64,000 bases of DNA from an uncultured Alphaproteobacteria bacterium. Its GTDB lineage: Bacteria > Pseudomonadota > Alphaproteobacteria > Caulobacterales > Aquidulcibacteraceae. The DNA is taken from assembly GCA_902826335.1 (NCBI GenBank), contig CADEEL010000003.1, forward strand, positions 25,121-89,120, in the 5' to 3' direction. How positions within the stretch are numbered: position 1 is the stretch's first letter; each line of letters opens with the position of its first letter. Below, piece after piece: positions 1-8,639 of this stretch. Made by a program: the position numbers and the translations under genes. Under the pieces are notes generated by a model. That model was not told where the DNA came from. It ran no database searches and saw nothing but the letters and a program-made list of their open reading frames with translations.

Positions 1-66
1 GCGCTCAATTTCGACGACTTCACCCGCGCCGCCATTGTCGGCTATGCGCGGGGGGATGGAACCTAG
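1..66 (+). CDS. 3' end of an unidentified gene (partial)
   Basis: An open frame runs in from the left edge and ends at a TAG at 64-66, giving the C-terminal 21 residues ALNFDDFTRAAIVGYARGDG plus T. The fragment is too short to assign a family. It is on the same strand as the tRNA gene that follows about 150 bases later, and the two are separated by a GAGTAGGG-type inverted repeat. It is judged coding because codon composition is like that of the neighbouring genes; the evidence is weak. Confidence 0.5.
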   Translation, partial: ALNFDDFTRAAIVGYARGDGT

Positions 67-71
67 AAATC

Positions 72-163
72 AGGGAGTAGGGAATGGGGAGTAGGGAGTA
101 GAGATTTGCGCAAGCTCTGCCGCGCCGCGACTTACGTAATCCCTACTCCCCACTCCCTACTCT
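72..163. repeat. Imperfect inverted repeat built from GGGAGTA units
   Basis: The left arm (72-102) contains several GGGAGTAGGG/GGGGAGTA units. The right arm (139-163) is their reverse complement, with TCCCTACTCCCC and ACTCCCTACTCTC. The arms enclose about 36 bases. Transcribed, this would fold into a long stem between the upstream stop codon and the tRNA. There is no long T-run after it, so it is not a classical intrinsic terminator. No other copy is seen in the window. Confidence 0.6.
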
Positions 164-214
164 CATTTGCTCTTGACGATCGCCGCGCGCCTCTTCACTG
201 CCCTTCGCCCCACG

Positions 215-290
215 GGGCCCGTAGCTCAACGGTTAGAGCCGGCCGCTCATAACGGTCTGGTTGTAGGTTCGAATCCTACCGGGCCCACCA
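215..290 (+). tRNA. tRNA with anticodon CAU, probably tRNA-Ile2 (lysidine type)
   Basis: A 76-base cloverleaf. The acceptor stem GGGCCCG pairs with CGGGCCC and is followed by an encoded ACCA. The D-stem is GCTC/GAGC. The anticodon stem GGCCG/CGGTC carries the loop CTCATAA, so the anticodon is CAT. The T-arm contains GTTCGAATC. A CAU anticodon fits elongator Met, initiator Met or Ile2. The 1-72 pair is G-C, against the initiator type, and C4-G69 and C5-G68 pairs are present, which are TilS recognition features in E. coli Ile2. Ile2, with C34 converted to lysidine to read AUA, is therefore favoured over elongator Met. The tRNA call is firm; the isoacceptor is inferred. Confidence 0.93.
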
Positions 291-536
291 TTCTTGTTTG
301 CGCGCCGCCGCCGCCGCCGCCCGCCAACCCGGCGCGCGGGTTCCGGTTCGAGGATTCTCTTCTCACCGCCACCATCGCCGCACGCTGGCCGAATTTGTCC
401 TACCTTGCTTTGTTAAGGCCGTCGTCCGGATTGGCGCCGACACCTGTCCTTCGACTGCGTCTGTGGGAGAGACCGGAAATCGCCGATTGCAGACGTTCCC
501 TAATTCGCTCAGAATCGCTTCCCACCGGGGTTCGCG

Positions 537-839
537 ATGTCTGCCGTCACGGCGATAGCATTCGCCATCTTCTTTGCCTGCTGCATCGCCCAGTTTCCAC
601 TTGGGCGAGAGTTTCGGCGCGTTTTGACCGAGCGTCATCCGGACGTGTGGGCGGAGATCTCCCGGAAATCCTGGTTCCTGGACAATGCCGTTTTATCGTT
701 TGCAACAAGCGACCGCGTGCGCGCGCTCGGCGATCCTGAACTTTCCCGCGCCGCGTTGCGTATGAAGTGGCTGCAGGCAATTGCGATTGGCTCTTGGCTC
801 GTACTTGCGGCCAGCATGTTCTTAGGCGCCGGAGGCTAA
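537..839 (+). CDS. Small two-helix membrane protein, function unknown
   Basis: Predicts 100 residues. A hydrophobic helix spans about residues 3-20 and a second about 78-96. Between them is a hydrophilic section containing LTERHPDVW, with Leu-Gly-type contacts. The layout of helix, LRxxxPxLW-like segment, basic stretch and C-terminal helix recalls UspB-like small membrane proteins, but the similarity is one of architecture only. A purine-rich GGGG lies upstream of the ATG. It stands alone between the tRNA and the methyltransferase gene. It could be a spurious frame; the paired membrane segments favour a real gene. Confidence 0.55.
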   Translation: MSAVTAIAFAIFFACCIAQFPLGREFRRVLTERHPDVWAEISRKSWFLDNAVLSFATSDRVRALGDPELSRAALRMKWLQAIAIGSWLVLAASMFLGAGG

Positions 840-1049
840 CGATTGCATTGGGCCAATCCCAGCCGGATGCACACAAGGTCGCGAATGCCTTATGGCCCCA
901 ACATGGTCGACTAGCCACGCCGGCTCCGCGGCGCCCGCTTTGGCTTCGGCGGCGCAGCCAGTGTCAAAACCCAGCGCCCAGTTTTACTCTCCCCGACCCG
1001 CCGCGATTCTCTCCGCTTTCCGGCGCCGCCGCGCCACCGCCAATTCTCG

Positions 1050-1787
1050 ATGTCAGACGTCAATGTGACCTACGCCGCACTCACGCGGGACGATCCAAAT
1101 CCAGCGAAGCGCTGGGTGCAGCGGCGGCGCTTGGCCGATGCGCTGGCGCTCGGCGCGCGCGCGGCGCCGGATGCGCTTACCATCCTCGATTATGGCGCGG
1201 GCGATGGCGCGCTGATGGCGCTGGCGCGCAGGCGATTTGCCAACGCGGCGCTGCATTGCTTCGAGCCGACGCCGGCCCTCTACGAAGACTGCGCGGCGCG
1301 CGTTCCCGATGCGCATATGCATGCGCGCGAAGAGACGCTTCCCGCCGGGGCGTTCGACCTCATCTTCTGCACGGAAGTGTTCGAGCATTTGCCGCCGCGC
1401 GAAACGGAGGCTGCATTCGCCGCCATCGCGCGCGCGCTCAGGCCCGATGGCGTGGCGCTCATCGGCGTTCCGATCGAGACCGGGCCGCCGGCCTTGGCGA
1501 AAGGCCTCTTCCGATGGTTGCGACGGCCAGGAGCGCCCGACGCGCGCTTGCGGGCCATATTGGCCGCGATGATCGGCGCCCCGCAAGACCTACGAACGCT
1601 GAGCGAGATCGCGCCGGGGCGCGCTTATCACCCCTATCATATCGGCTTCGAACATCGCGCCTTCGCGCGCGCGCTGGCGGCGCGGTTCGCCATCATCGCG
1701 CGGCGCGGCTCGCCCTTTCCCTTCGCGCCGGCCTGGGCCAATACGGAGATCTACATTCTCGCGCGGAGGCATTCGCCGCACCAATGA
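1050..1787 (+). CDS. Class I SAM-dependent methyltransferase
   Basis: 245 residues with a Rossmann-type methyltransferase fold. Motif I is ILDYGAGDG (45-53), an acidic residue for SAM ribose binding is Glu72, and the post-motif region FDLIFCTEVFEHL (102-114) is typical of Methyltransf_11/UbiE-like enzymes. LRPDG (130-134) precedes the usual beta-strand 5. The substrate cannot be read from the sequence; the EVFEHL motif is common in small-molecule and lipid methyltransferases. Its stop overlaps the start of the next gene by four bases (ATGA), so the two are likely translationally coupled. Confidence 0.88.
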   Translation: MSDVNVTYAALTRDDPNPAKRWVQRRRLADALALGARAAPDALTILDYGAGDGALMALARRRFANAALHCFEPTPALYEDCAARVPDAHMHAREETLPAGAFDLIFCTEVFEHLPPRETEAAFAAIARALRPDGVALIGVPIETGPPALAKGLFRWLRRPGAPDARLRAILAAMIGAPQDLRTLSEIAPGRAYHPYHIGFEHRAFARALAARFAIIARRGSPFPFAPAWANTEIYILARRHSPHQ

Positions 1788-2440
1788 CAAACGCCTATAC
1801 GCCCACGCCGCGCACACGCCCGGTGCGGCGCGCTCAGCGCGCCAGCTATGACAAGGCGCTCGTTCACGCCATTCTCGATGAAGCGATGATCGGCGCCCTC
1901 TGCACCATCATCGAGGGCGAGCCGCACGTGCAGCCCATGATCCATGCGCGCCTGGACGAAACGCTCATTTTCCATGGCTCTTGCGCGAACCGCATGCTCG
2001 GCGCGCTCGCGGCCGGGGCGCGCGCGTGCTTCAATGTGTCGTTGATCGATGGACTTCTGCTCGGACGCAGCGTGCCGGATCACTCGTTCCAATATCGCTC
2101 CGTCACCGTCCATGGCGTGGCGCGCGCGCATACGGACGCGGGGGAGAAGCGACGGCTGATGCGTGTGGTGTTCGATCACATCATCGCGAACCGCTGGGCC
2201 AGCCTGCCGCCGGTGAGCGCGGATTATTTGGACACGATGATGGTGTTAACGCTGCCGCTCAGCGAATGCGTGGCGAAAGTCAATCGCGCCACGCCGGAGG
2301 ATATTCCGGGCGAGCCCGCGCACGCGGTTTGGTCCGGCGTCATTCCGTTTCAGATCGCCGCGGGCGCGCCGCGCCCAGCGCCGGGACCGCAACCAACCCC
2401 GCCTGAAAATGTCACGCGCTATCAGCGGCCGCAAAGCTAG
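1784..2440 (+). CDS. Pyridoxamine 5'-phosphate oxidase-like flavin split-barrel protein
   Basis: 218 residues from the ATG that overlaps the methyltransferase stop. A longer open frame upstream is only a shadow of the methyltransferase. The region YDKALVHAILDEAMIGALC (22-40), followed by short beta-strands and HGSCANRML (64-72), is typical of the FMN-binding split-barrel family (Pyridox_ox_2). Members bind FMN or heme and act as oxidoreductases on mostly unknown substrates. The last 30 residues are Pro-rich and probably disordered. It forms an operon with the methyltransferase and the msrC-like gene, which starts 8 bases after its stop. Confidence 0.85.
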   Translation: MTNAYTPTPRTRPVRRAQRASYDKALVHAILDEAMIGALCTIIEGEPHVQPMIHARLDETLIFHGSCANRMLGALAAGARACFNVSLIDGLLLGRSVPDHSFQYRSVTVHGVARAHTDAGEKRRLMRVVFDHIIANRWASLPPVSADYLDTMMVLTLPLSECVAKVNRATPEDIPGEPAHAVWSGVIPFQIAAGAPRPAPGPQPTPPENVTRYQRPQS

Positions 2441-2448
2441 GACACGCC

Positions 2449-2946
2449 ATGGCCGAACGCGCCTTTGATCTGCCTACGGATAAAACCGCCCGCTATGCGG
2501 CGCTCAAGGCGGAGATCGCCGCCGTGATCGCGGGGGAGCATAATCTCATCGCGCGTCTCGCCAGCGCCGCGTGCCTGATCGCGCACGCGTTTCCCGAGCG
2601 GTTTTTGTGGACAGGGTTTTATCTCGTCGACCCCAAAAAGCCCGGCGAACTCGTGGTCGGCCCCTATCAAGGCACGCTGGGCTGTCTGCGCATCCCGATC
2701 GGTAAAGGCGTGTGCGGCGCGGCGGCGGCGCGGCGCGAGACCGTGCTCGTTCCCGACGTGCACGCCTTCCCCGGCCACATCGCCTGCGACAGCCGTTCGA
2801 ATTCGGAGATCGTCATTCCCGTGTTCGACGCGGCCGGGGCGCTGGCCGGCGTGCTCGATGTGGATTCAGCGGACGCCGACGCCTTCGACGCCGTGGACCA
2901 GGCCGGCCTTGAGGCGATCTGCGCGGAATTGCTCACAAGCGCGTAA
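2449..2946 (+). CDS. msrC: Free methionine-(R)-sulfoxide reductase, GAF-domain type
   Basis: 165 residues, the usual size of fRMsr enzymes. These single-GAF proteins reduce free methionine-R-sulfoxide to methionine with thioredoxin as donor. The three family cysteines are present: Cys79 (GCLRIPIGKGVCG), Cys89 and Cys113 (HIACDSRSNSEIVIPV). The WTGFYLV segment near residue 54 and the C-terminal VLDVDSADADAFD also match the family. It follows the split-barrel gene closely and precedes carA. trxB, which would recycle the thioredoxin, lies near 31.7 kb in the same window. Confidence 0.92.
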   Translation: MAERAFDLPTDKTARYAALKAEIAAVIAGEHNLIARLASAACLIAHAFPERFLWTGFYLVDPKKPGELVVGPYQGTLGCLRIPIGKGVCGAAAARRETVLVPDVHAFPGHIACDSRSNSEIVIPVFDAAGALAGVLDVDSADADAFDAVDQAGLEAICAELLTSA

Positions 2947-2954
2947 TCCCGTTT

Positions 2955-2983
2955 TTGACTTGCGGCGCGACGCCGCCTAAGCA
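2955..2983 (+). promoter_or_regulatory. Candidate sigma-70 promoter of carA
   Basis: TTGACT (2955-2960) matches a -35 box and is followed after exactly 17 bases by TAAGCA (2978-2983), a fair -10. Transcription would begin near 2990, leaving a leader of only about 15 bases before carA, with GGAG at 2996-2999. This is a pattern match only. Confidence 0.35.
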
Positions 2984-3005
2984 CCGCGCGGCTGCGGAGA
3001 TGGCG

Positions 3006-4178
3006 ATGGCGCACGCGAGCAGGGACAAAAAGGCGACCGGCGCGCTGGTGCTGGCGGACGGGACGGTGTTTCTCGGCGAAGGCCTTGGCTCGACAGGCGC
3101 CGCGCTCGGCGAAGTGTGCTTCAACACGGCGATGAGCGGCTACCAGGAAATCGTGACCGATCCTTCCTACGCTGCGCAGATCATCGCCTTCACGTTTCCG
3201 CATATCGGCAATGTCGGCGCCAATCGCGAGGACACGGAATCCAGTTCGCCGGCGGCGAGCGTCGCCGCGCGCGGCGCGATCTTCCGTACACGGCCGACCG
3301 CGCCCTCCAATTGGCGCGCCGAGGGCGATCTCGATGCGTGGCTGAAGGCGCGCGGCGTCATCGCGCTCGCCGGAATCGATACACGCGCGCTGACGCGGCG
3401 CATTCGCGAGCACGGGCTGGCGAACGGCGTCATCGCGCATGACCCCAAGGGCGGGTTCGATGTTTCGGCGCTGCGCGCGCAAGCGGCCGCATGGAGCGGG
3501 CTTGAAGGGCTCGATCTCGCCAAGGACGTGAGCTGCCGGCAAAGCTATGTGGTGCGCGAAGGCCGCTGGCGCTGGGGCGAAGGCTTTCCGAAGATTGAAG
3601 CGCCGCGGTTCAAGGTGGTGGTGTTCGATTATGGCGTGAAGCGAAACATTATGCGCGCACTTGGCGATGTGGGCGCGGAAGCGATCGTACTGCCGAGCGA
3701 TGCGCGCGCCGAGGATGCGCTCGCGCATAGTCCTGACGGCGTGCTCCTGTCCAACGGGCCGGGCGATCCGGCCGCGACGGGCGCTTACGCGGCGCCGGAG
3801 ATCCGCAAGCTTGTCGACAGCGGCACGCCGGTAATGGGCGTGTGCCTCGGCCACCAGATGTTGGGCCTGGCGCTGGGCGCCAGGACCAAGAAAATGGCGC
3901 AGGGCCATCACGGCGCCAATCATCCGGTCAAGGATGTGCGCACCGGAAAAGTCGAGATCGTGTCGATGAATCACGGCTTCGCGATCGATCGCGACAGCCT
4001 GCCCGCGGGCGTGAGCGAAACCCATGTGTCGCTGTTCGACGGCTCCAATTGCGGCATCGCGCTTGACGGGCGGCCGGTGTTTTCCGTGCAGTATCATCCG
4101 GAAGCTTCGCCGGGCCCGCAGGATTCGCATTATTTGTTCGAGCACTTCGCCGAGGCGATGGCGGCGCGGCGGGCGTGA
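3006..4178 (+). CDS. carA: Carbamoyl-phosphate synthase small (glutaminase) subunit
   Basis: 390 residues. It hydrolyses glutamine and passes ammonia to CarB to make carbamoyl phosphate for arginine and pyrimidine synthesis. The N-terminal half is the CPSase small-chain domain (GTVFLGEGLG, FNTAMSGYQEI). The C-terminal half is a class I amidotransferase with nucleophile Cys280 in GVCLGHQ and His364/Glu366 in QYHPEASPGP. The ATG at 3006 is preferred because GGAG lies 6 bases upstream; 3000 (ATG) and 2955 (TTG) are in-frame alternatives. Its 3' end overlaps the next gene (GTGA). carB is not adjacent but about 22.5 kb downstream on the same strand. Confidence 0.97.
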   Translation: MAHASRDKKATGALVLADGTVFLGEGLGSTGAALGEVCFNTAMSGYQEIVTDPSYAAQIIAFTFPHIGNVGANREDTESSSPAASVAARGAIFRTRPTAPSNWRAEGDLDAWLKARGVIALAGIDTRALTRRIREHGLANGVIAHDPKGGFDVSALRAQAAAWSGLEGLDLAKDVSCRQSYVVREGRWRWGEGFPKIEAPRFKVVVFDYGVKRNIMRALGDVGAEAIVLPSDARAEDALAHSPDGVLLSNGPGDPAATGAYAAPEIRKLVDSGTPVMGVCLGHQMLGLALGARTKKMAQGHHGANHPVKDVRTGKVEIVSMNHGFAIDRDSLPAGVSETHVSLFDGSNCGIALDGRPVFSVQYHPEASPGPQDSHYLFEHFAEAMAARRA

Positions 4179-5107
4179 GCGTGCGTCTTCTCGTTCACCC
4201 GGCCATGCCGGGACTTGAGCGACTTTTATCCGCCTACGAATTGATTGCGATTCCAACTGACGCGGCGGCGCGCGCGGCGTTCCTGCGTGATGAGGCGCCG
4301 CGCATCGAAGCGGCGGTGATCATCGGCTCGATCGGTTTGCCGGCGGACGTGCTGGCGGCGGCGCGCAATTTGAAGCTGATCGCCGCGTTCGGCGCGGGGT
4401 ATGACGGCGTCGATCCCGCCGCGCTCGCCGCGCGGGGCGTGGCGCTCACCAATTGCCCGGCCATCAATCATGAGGATGTTGCGGATGTGGCGATGGGGCT
4501 GCTCATTTCCGTCACACGGGACATCGCCAAGGGCGATGCGCTGGTGCGCGCGGGGCGGTGGCGCGAGGGGCTCATCTGGCCGCGTACGCTGCGCGGGCGC
4601 AAGCTTGGCATTGTCGGCTATGGCGCCATCGGCCAGGCGATCGCGCATCGCGCGGAGGCGTTTGGGCTCGACATCAGATGGACCGGGCCAAACGCGAAAG
4701 CCGATGCGCGCCACGTGTTCGAACCGGACTTGGGCAAACTGGCGGCGTGGGCGGACATACTCGCCATCGCCGTGCGCGCGGATGCGCAAACGGATAAGCT
4801 CATCGACGCTGACATTATCGCCGCGCTGGGCGCCGAAGGCGTGCTCATCAATGTGTCGCGCGGCTCGGTGGTGGACGAAGACGCGCTGATCGCGGCGCTC
4901 AAGACGCGTGCGCTTTATGGCGCAGGCCTTGACGTGTTCGCCGAGGAACCGACGCCAGCGGCGCGCTGGGCCGATGCGCCGAACGTGACGCTAACGCCGC
5001 ACATCGCCGGCGGCACGCGCGAGTCCATCATCGAATCCGGGCGCGTGGTGGCGGAAAATCTCCGCCGCCATTTGGCGGGCGAGGCGCTGCTGAGCCGTGT
5101 GAACTAG
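4175..5107 (+). CDS. D-isomer-specific 2-hydroxyacid dehydrogenase, NAD(P)-dependent
   Basis: 310 residues from a GTG that overlaps the carA stop. The nucleotide-binding loop is GYGAIG (148-153). The catalytic triad is Arg229 (NVSRGSVVDE), Glu258 (GLDVFAEEP) and His276 (TPHIAGGT). The N-terminal substrate domain contains AFGAGYDGVD, as in glyoxylate/hydroxypyruvate reductases of the GhrB/GyaR type. It probably reduces a 2-keto acid such as glyoxylate or hydroxypyruvate, but specificity cannot be fixed. Cotranscription with carA is likely, though a functional link to carbamoyl phosphate is not obvious. Confidence 0.92.
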   Translation: MSVRLLVHPAMPGLERLLSAYELIAIPTDAAARAAFLRDEAPRIEAAVIIGSIGLPADVLAAARNLKLIAAFGAGYDGVDPAALAARGVALTNCPAINHEDVADVAMGLLISVTRDIAKGDALVRAGRWREGLIWPRTLRGRKLGIVGYGAIGQAIAHRAEAFGLDIRWTGPNAKADARHVFEPDLGKLAAWADILAIAVRADAQTDKLIDADIIAALGAEGVLINVSRGSVVDEDALIAALKTRALYGAGLDVFAEEPTPAARWADAPNVTLTPHIAGGTRESIIESGRVVAENLRRHLAGEALLSRVN

Positions 5108-5111
5108 CCTT

Positions 5112-5219
5112 GAGCCGGATCGATTGGAATTAAATCCATCGCAGACGATCCGGCTCTCATTCAAAAAATTTGAGCGCGATGGCCGCCAAAACCGACATCC
5201 ACTTTTGGCTATTGCGCTC
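5112..5219. repeat. Double-hairpin dispersed repeat, family D, copy 1
   Basis: Two inverted repeats in series: GAGCCGGATCG...CGATCCGGCTC (5112-5156) and GAGCGCGATGGCC...GGCTATTGCGCTC (5172-5219), joined by an AAAAAATTTG spacer. The second hairpin contains GCCAAAACCGACATCCACTT. A copy in opposite orientation lies at 36285-36395. Similar AAAAGTGGATACCGGTTTTGG elements are known as intergenic repeats in other alphaproteobacteria. It fills the gap between the 2-hydroxyacid dehydrogenase and a small membrane protein. Confidence 0.8.
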
Positions 5220-5281
5220 AAGCGCTCGCCAGCAGGCGGCGCGCGTGCGAGGGTGCGGGCTATCTTAGGCGGGGCGCGCAC

Positions 5282-5674
5282 ATGGCTTGGATCGTCGACA
5301 ATATTCAGTGGATCATGCTGGCGAGCGGAGTGTTGACGCTGACCATGGCGCAGGCGGTGTTCGCGCCGAGCCGCACGCTCACCGCGCTCTTCGGCGAGAC
5401 GCTGGAAGGGCCGCTGGCGCGCCTCATCGTGCGCAATTGGGGCTTCCTCATCGTGGCGAGCGCCGGCATGTTGATCTATGGCGCGTTTCACGCCGAGGTA
5501 CGCCCGCTCGTGCTGACCTTCTGCGGCGCGGGCAAGCTCTGCTTCGTCAGCCTCGTCTTCGCCGGCGGCGCGCGCTACGCGAAACGGCAAGCGTTTCTGG
5601 CCGCGATCCTCGATACGGTCATGGTCATTTTGTTCGCGGCTTATTTGGCCGCGACGCTCGCGCCGGCCTTGTAA
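5282..5674 (+). CDS. Small four-helix membrane protein, function unknown
   Basis: 130 residues with four predicted transmembrane segments at about 10-28, 52-69, 76-95 and 108-126. No catalytic motif is seen. The layout resembles small DoxX- or DUF-type inner-membrane proteins of Proteobacteria, and charged residues occur only in the short loops. Its stop is one base from the convergent SIMPL gene stop, so the two transcripts must overlap or share a very short terminator. Confidence 0.75.
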   Translation: MAWIVDNIQWIMLASGVLTLTMAQAVFAPSRTLTALFGETLEGPLARLIVRNWGFLIVASAGMLIYGAFHAEVRPLVLTFCGAGKLCFVSLVFAGGARYAKRQAFLAAILDTVMVILFAAYLAATLAPAL

Positions 5675-5675
5675 C

Positions 5676-6410
5676 TCAGCGCAGCTCGAACACCACGGTC
5701 ACTTGCGCGCTGGTGGTGATTTCGCCGGGCGCGACAGGCGGCGGCGGGGCTGGAACCCCGTCCATGGCGCGCGCCTCCATGCGATAGATGACCGGCATCG
5801 GCGGCGCGCCATAGCCCTCGGAAATGGAGAGGATGCGATTGACGCGCATGCCAGCGGCTTGCGCATACAAATCGGCGCGGGCGCGCGCGCGCGTCATGGC
5901 TTCGCGGCGCGCTTCATTGAGGCGCGGCTCAGGATCATCGACGCTGAAGGAAACACCGTTCAGCGTATTGCCGCCGGCCGAGATCGCCGCATCCATGATG
6001 GCGCCGACGCGCGCCAGATTGCGCACGCGCGCATTGAGCGTGTTGGAGGCCTGATAGCCGGTGATGCGCGGGGGCACGCCATCGCCATAAACATATTGCG
6101 GATTGACGGAGATGTTGGAGGTTTGGATATCCCGCTCGGCCACGCCGGCGCGGCGCAATGTCTGCACCAGCGCGTCCATGCGCGTGGAATTGGCCTGCAG
6201 CGCCTCTTGCGCGGTGCGCCCCTCGGTGGTGACGCCCATATTGACCGTGGCGATGTCCGGCGCGCCTTCGACTTGGCCTTCGGCGCTGACCGTGAGCAGC
6301 GCGCCCTCCATCATCATCTGATGATGACCTGTGTGAGCCTGCTGGGCCATGGCTGGCGCGGCTGTTAGAGCCAGCGCGGACAGAGCGGTTGAAAGAGCAA
6401 GCGTGCGCAT
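5676..6410 (-). CDS. SIMPL-domain (DUF541) periplasmic protein
   Basis: 244 residues. An N-terminal signal peptide ends near APAMAQ (about residue 22). The rest matches the SIMPL/DUF541 fold: LTVSAEGQVEGAPDIATVNMGV, then DIQTSNISVNPQY and ITGYQASNTLNARVRNL, with the helical LNEARREAMTRARARADLYA. Members are periplasmic or outer-membrane proteins (for example YggE, BP26) linked to oxidative-stress tolerance, without a known enzymatic activity. A His/Met stretch (HTGHHQMMME) follows the signal peptide and could bind metal; this is speculative. It is divergent from dnaG. Confidence 0.88.
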   Translation of the reverse strand: MRTLALSTALSALALTAAPAMAQQAHTGHHQMMMEGALLTVSAEGQVEGAPDIATVNMGVTTEGRTAQEALQANSTRMDALVQTLRRAGVAERDIQTSNISVNPQYVYGDGVPPRITGYQASNTLNARVRNLARVGAIMDAAISAGGNTLNGVSFSVDDPEPRLNEARREAMTRARARADLYAQAAGMRVNRILSISEGYGAPPMPVIYRMEARAMDGVPAPPPPVAPGEITTSAQVTVVFELR

Positions 6411-6629
6411 CAGGAATTCCCCTTCTTCTTTACCAAATTCTTCGGCGGCAGGGCCTCATATCTTTATAGCCCACCCCAGAACCAAGCCCAAATTGCGGCG
6501 CCTTGCGCCGTATGCGGATGAAATATGCGATCACGGTTGCGTGTGGATTCCCACGCCGTCCTGCAGGCCGCCCGGCCGGTGAGGGCCGAATCACTGTAAA
6601 ATAGGCGCTCCCCGGAGTTGTCGGTCCCA

Positions 6630-8639
6630 ATGCGGTTTTCGGACGCCTTTTTGCGGTCCTTGCGCGAGCGCGTGTCCATTGCGGACTATGCGGGCCGGCG
6701 CCTCGCCTGGGACCGGCGCAAGAGCCAGCCCGCCCGGGGCGATTACTGGGCGTGCTGCCCGTTCCACTCCGAAAAAAGCCCCTCCTTCCACGTGCTGGAA
6801 GGCAAGGGCATCTATAAATGCTTCGGCTGCGGCGCGGCGGGGGATATCTTCACCCTCTCCATGCAGCTCGAAGGCGGGAGCTTTCCAGAAACGGTTGCGC
6901 GGATCGCCGGCTTCGCGGGCGTGGCCCTGCCGGAGGACGAACGCGAGGATAAGGAAGCGGCCGATCTGAGGCGGCGCCTGCAGGGCTTGGTCGCGCGCGC
7001 GGCGGCGCTCTATGGCGAGGCGCTCACCGGCCCGGAAGGGCGCGCGGCGCGGACCTATCTCGAACGGCGGGGCTTTACGCCCGATCTGTGCCGGCAATTC
7101 GGGATCGGTTATGCGCCAGGGCCCTGGACGTGGACGATCGACAAGCTCAAAAGCGCCTATCCGCTCGATGATTTGGTGCTGGCGGGCCTGGCGCGCGCGG
7201 GCGAAGCCGGCAAGCGCCCCATCGATATGTTCCGTGATCGGATCACATTCGAGATCGCCGACACGGGCGGCAAGGTGATCGCATTCGGCGCGCGCGCGCT
7301 CGACCCCGCCGCGAGCGCGAAATACATCAATTCCCCGGAGACGCCGCTCTTTCACAAGGGGCGCACGCTCTACCGGCTGAAACAGGCGCGCGAACTCGCC
7401 GCCAAGGCCAAGGCCGAGGGGCTGGTGGTCGGCGAAGGCTATCTCGATGTGATCGCGTTCGAGCGCGCGGGGATTGGGGCTGCCGCGCCGCTCGGCACGG
7501 CGCTGACGGAAGATCAATTGCAGTTGCTGTGGCGCGCGGGGCCGGCGCCGGTGCTGTGCTTTGATGGCGACAGCGCCGGCCAGCGGGCGGCGGCGCGCGC
7601 GCTCGATCTGGCGCTGCCGCATCTGGGGCCGGGCCGCACGGTGAAATTCGCGCTCGCCCCGCCCGGGCAGGATCCGGACGACGTCTTTCGCGCCGGCGGC
7701 GCGGGCGCGCTCAAGGCGCTGATCGACGCCGCGCAGCCGGCGGTGCGCATGCTGTTCGAACGCGAACGGCGCGCCGGGCCGCTCGACACGCCGGAGGCCA
7801 AGGCTGGCTTCAAGCAGCGCCTCAAGGCCGCGGCCGGGCGCATCCAGGATGAAGAAACCCGCCGCTTTTATCTGCGCGAAGTGCTGGCCCTGGCCGATGC
7901 GGCGTTGTGGACACGGGCCCCGCCGCAAGGCGCCGGCGCCTGGAAGGGCCGCGGGCAAGGCCGCGCGCCGCCGGCGGCCGTGACGCCCGAACTCAAGGCG
8001 CTGGCGGGCGCGCGGCGCGACGATACAGTCGAGCGGTTGGTGCGCCTGGCGGTCGATCACCCCTCCCTCCTCGATCGCGGCGGGGATGCGCTGGCGGGCC
8101 TGGCCAGCCCGGACCGCGACATCGAATGCATAAAATCAGCCCTGCTCGACCTCTGGCACGGGGCGCAAAGTGTTGACCGCGCGGCCTTGAGCCTCCATCT
8201 GCGACAATTGGGGGAAATGCGCGCGGCCGCCCGGCTGGACGCTTGGCCCCGTCCCAAGATTTCGTCAGAGGATGGGGAGCGCGACTGGATGGCGTTGGCG
8301 GCGTCGGAGAGCGCGGCGCCCGATGCGCTGAGCGGCCCGGGGCAGACGGGCGTTCGCGTCGCCGTGCGCGGCGAAGCTAAGGCGAAAGTGGCGCGCCCGG
8401 CGCCGCTTTCGGCGTTGAACGGCGCGGAATGGATGGCGGCTGTCGGCGTCGATGCGGCGTCCACCGCGGTGAAGCAGGAAGCGCGGGCGTTGCGCGCCAG
8501 CGTCGATGCGGACGCCGCTTCGATGGCGCGGGGACAGGCATTGTTGCGCGATCGCTGGCGCGCGGATGCGGATGCGCTGCGCCTCAGTCAGCGCGCAGGT
8601 CATGGATCAGGTGAGGCAGATGGTGCGGAAGACGAGTGA
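6630..8639 (+). CDS. dnaG: DNA primase
   Basis: 669 residues. It makes RNA primers for replication. The CHC2 zinc finger uses Cys43, His46, Cys64 and Cys67 ([11 protein letters not shown]...KCFGCG). The TOPRIM catalytic residues are Glu269 (VVGEGYLDV) and Asp312/Asp314 (FDGDSAG). The C-terminal part is the DnaB-interaction region. The ATG at 6630 gives the family start [15 protein letters not shown]; an in-frame TTG at 6618 is possible. The 3' end overlaps the predicted rpoD start by about 20 bases, the conserved alphaproteobacterial order. Confidence 0.97.
   Translation: MRFSDAFLRSLRERVSIADYAGRRLAWDRRKSQPARGDYWACCPFHSEKSPSFHVLEGKGIYKCFGCGAAGDIFTLSMQLEGGSFPETVARIAGFAGVALPEDEREDKEAADLRRRLQGLVARAAALYGEALTGPEGRAARTYLERRGFTPDLCRQFGIGYAPGPWTWTIDKLKSAYPLDDLVLAGLARAGEAGKRPIDMFRDRITFEIADTGGKVIAFGARALDPAASAKYINSPETPLFHKGRTLYRLKQARELAAKAKAEGLVVGEGYLDVIAFERAGIGAAAPLGTALTEDQLQLLWRAGPAPVLCFDGDSAGQRAAARALDLALPHLGPGRTVKFALAPPGQDPDDVFRAGGAGALKALIDAAQPAVRMLFERERRAGPLDTPEAKAGFKQRLKAAAGRIQDEETRRFYLREVLALADAALWTRAPPQGAGAWKGRGQGRAPPAAVTPELKALAGARRDDTVERLVRLAVDHPSLLDRGGDALAGLASPDRDIECIKSALLDLWHGAQSVDRAALSLHLRQLGEMRAAARLDAWPRPKISSEDGERDWMALAASESAAPDALSGPGQTGVRVAVRGEAKAKVARPAPLSALNGAEWMAAVGVDAASTAVKQEARALRASVDADAASMARGQALLRDRWRADADALRLSQRAGHGSGEADGAEDE

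Noticed and set aside
167-739. 190-residue open frame across the tRNA
   Set aside because: It reads through the tRNA gene and has low-complexity Pro/Arg composition; no domain is visible.
767-1783. 5' extension of the flavin split-barrel frame
   Set aside because: This part is the out-of-frame shadow of the methyltransferase gene; the real start is the ATG overlapping its stop.
2667-4256. 529-residue minus-strand frame opposite carA
   Set aside because: It is antisense to msrC and carA, Arg-rich, with no family signal; GC-rich genes often leave open antisense frames.
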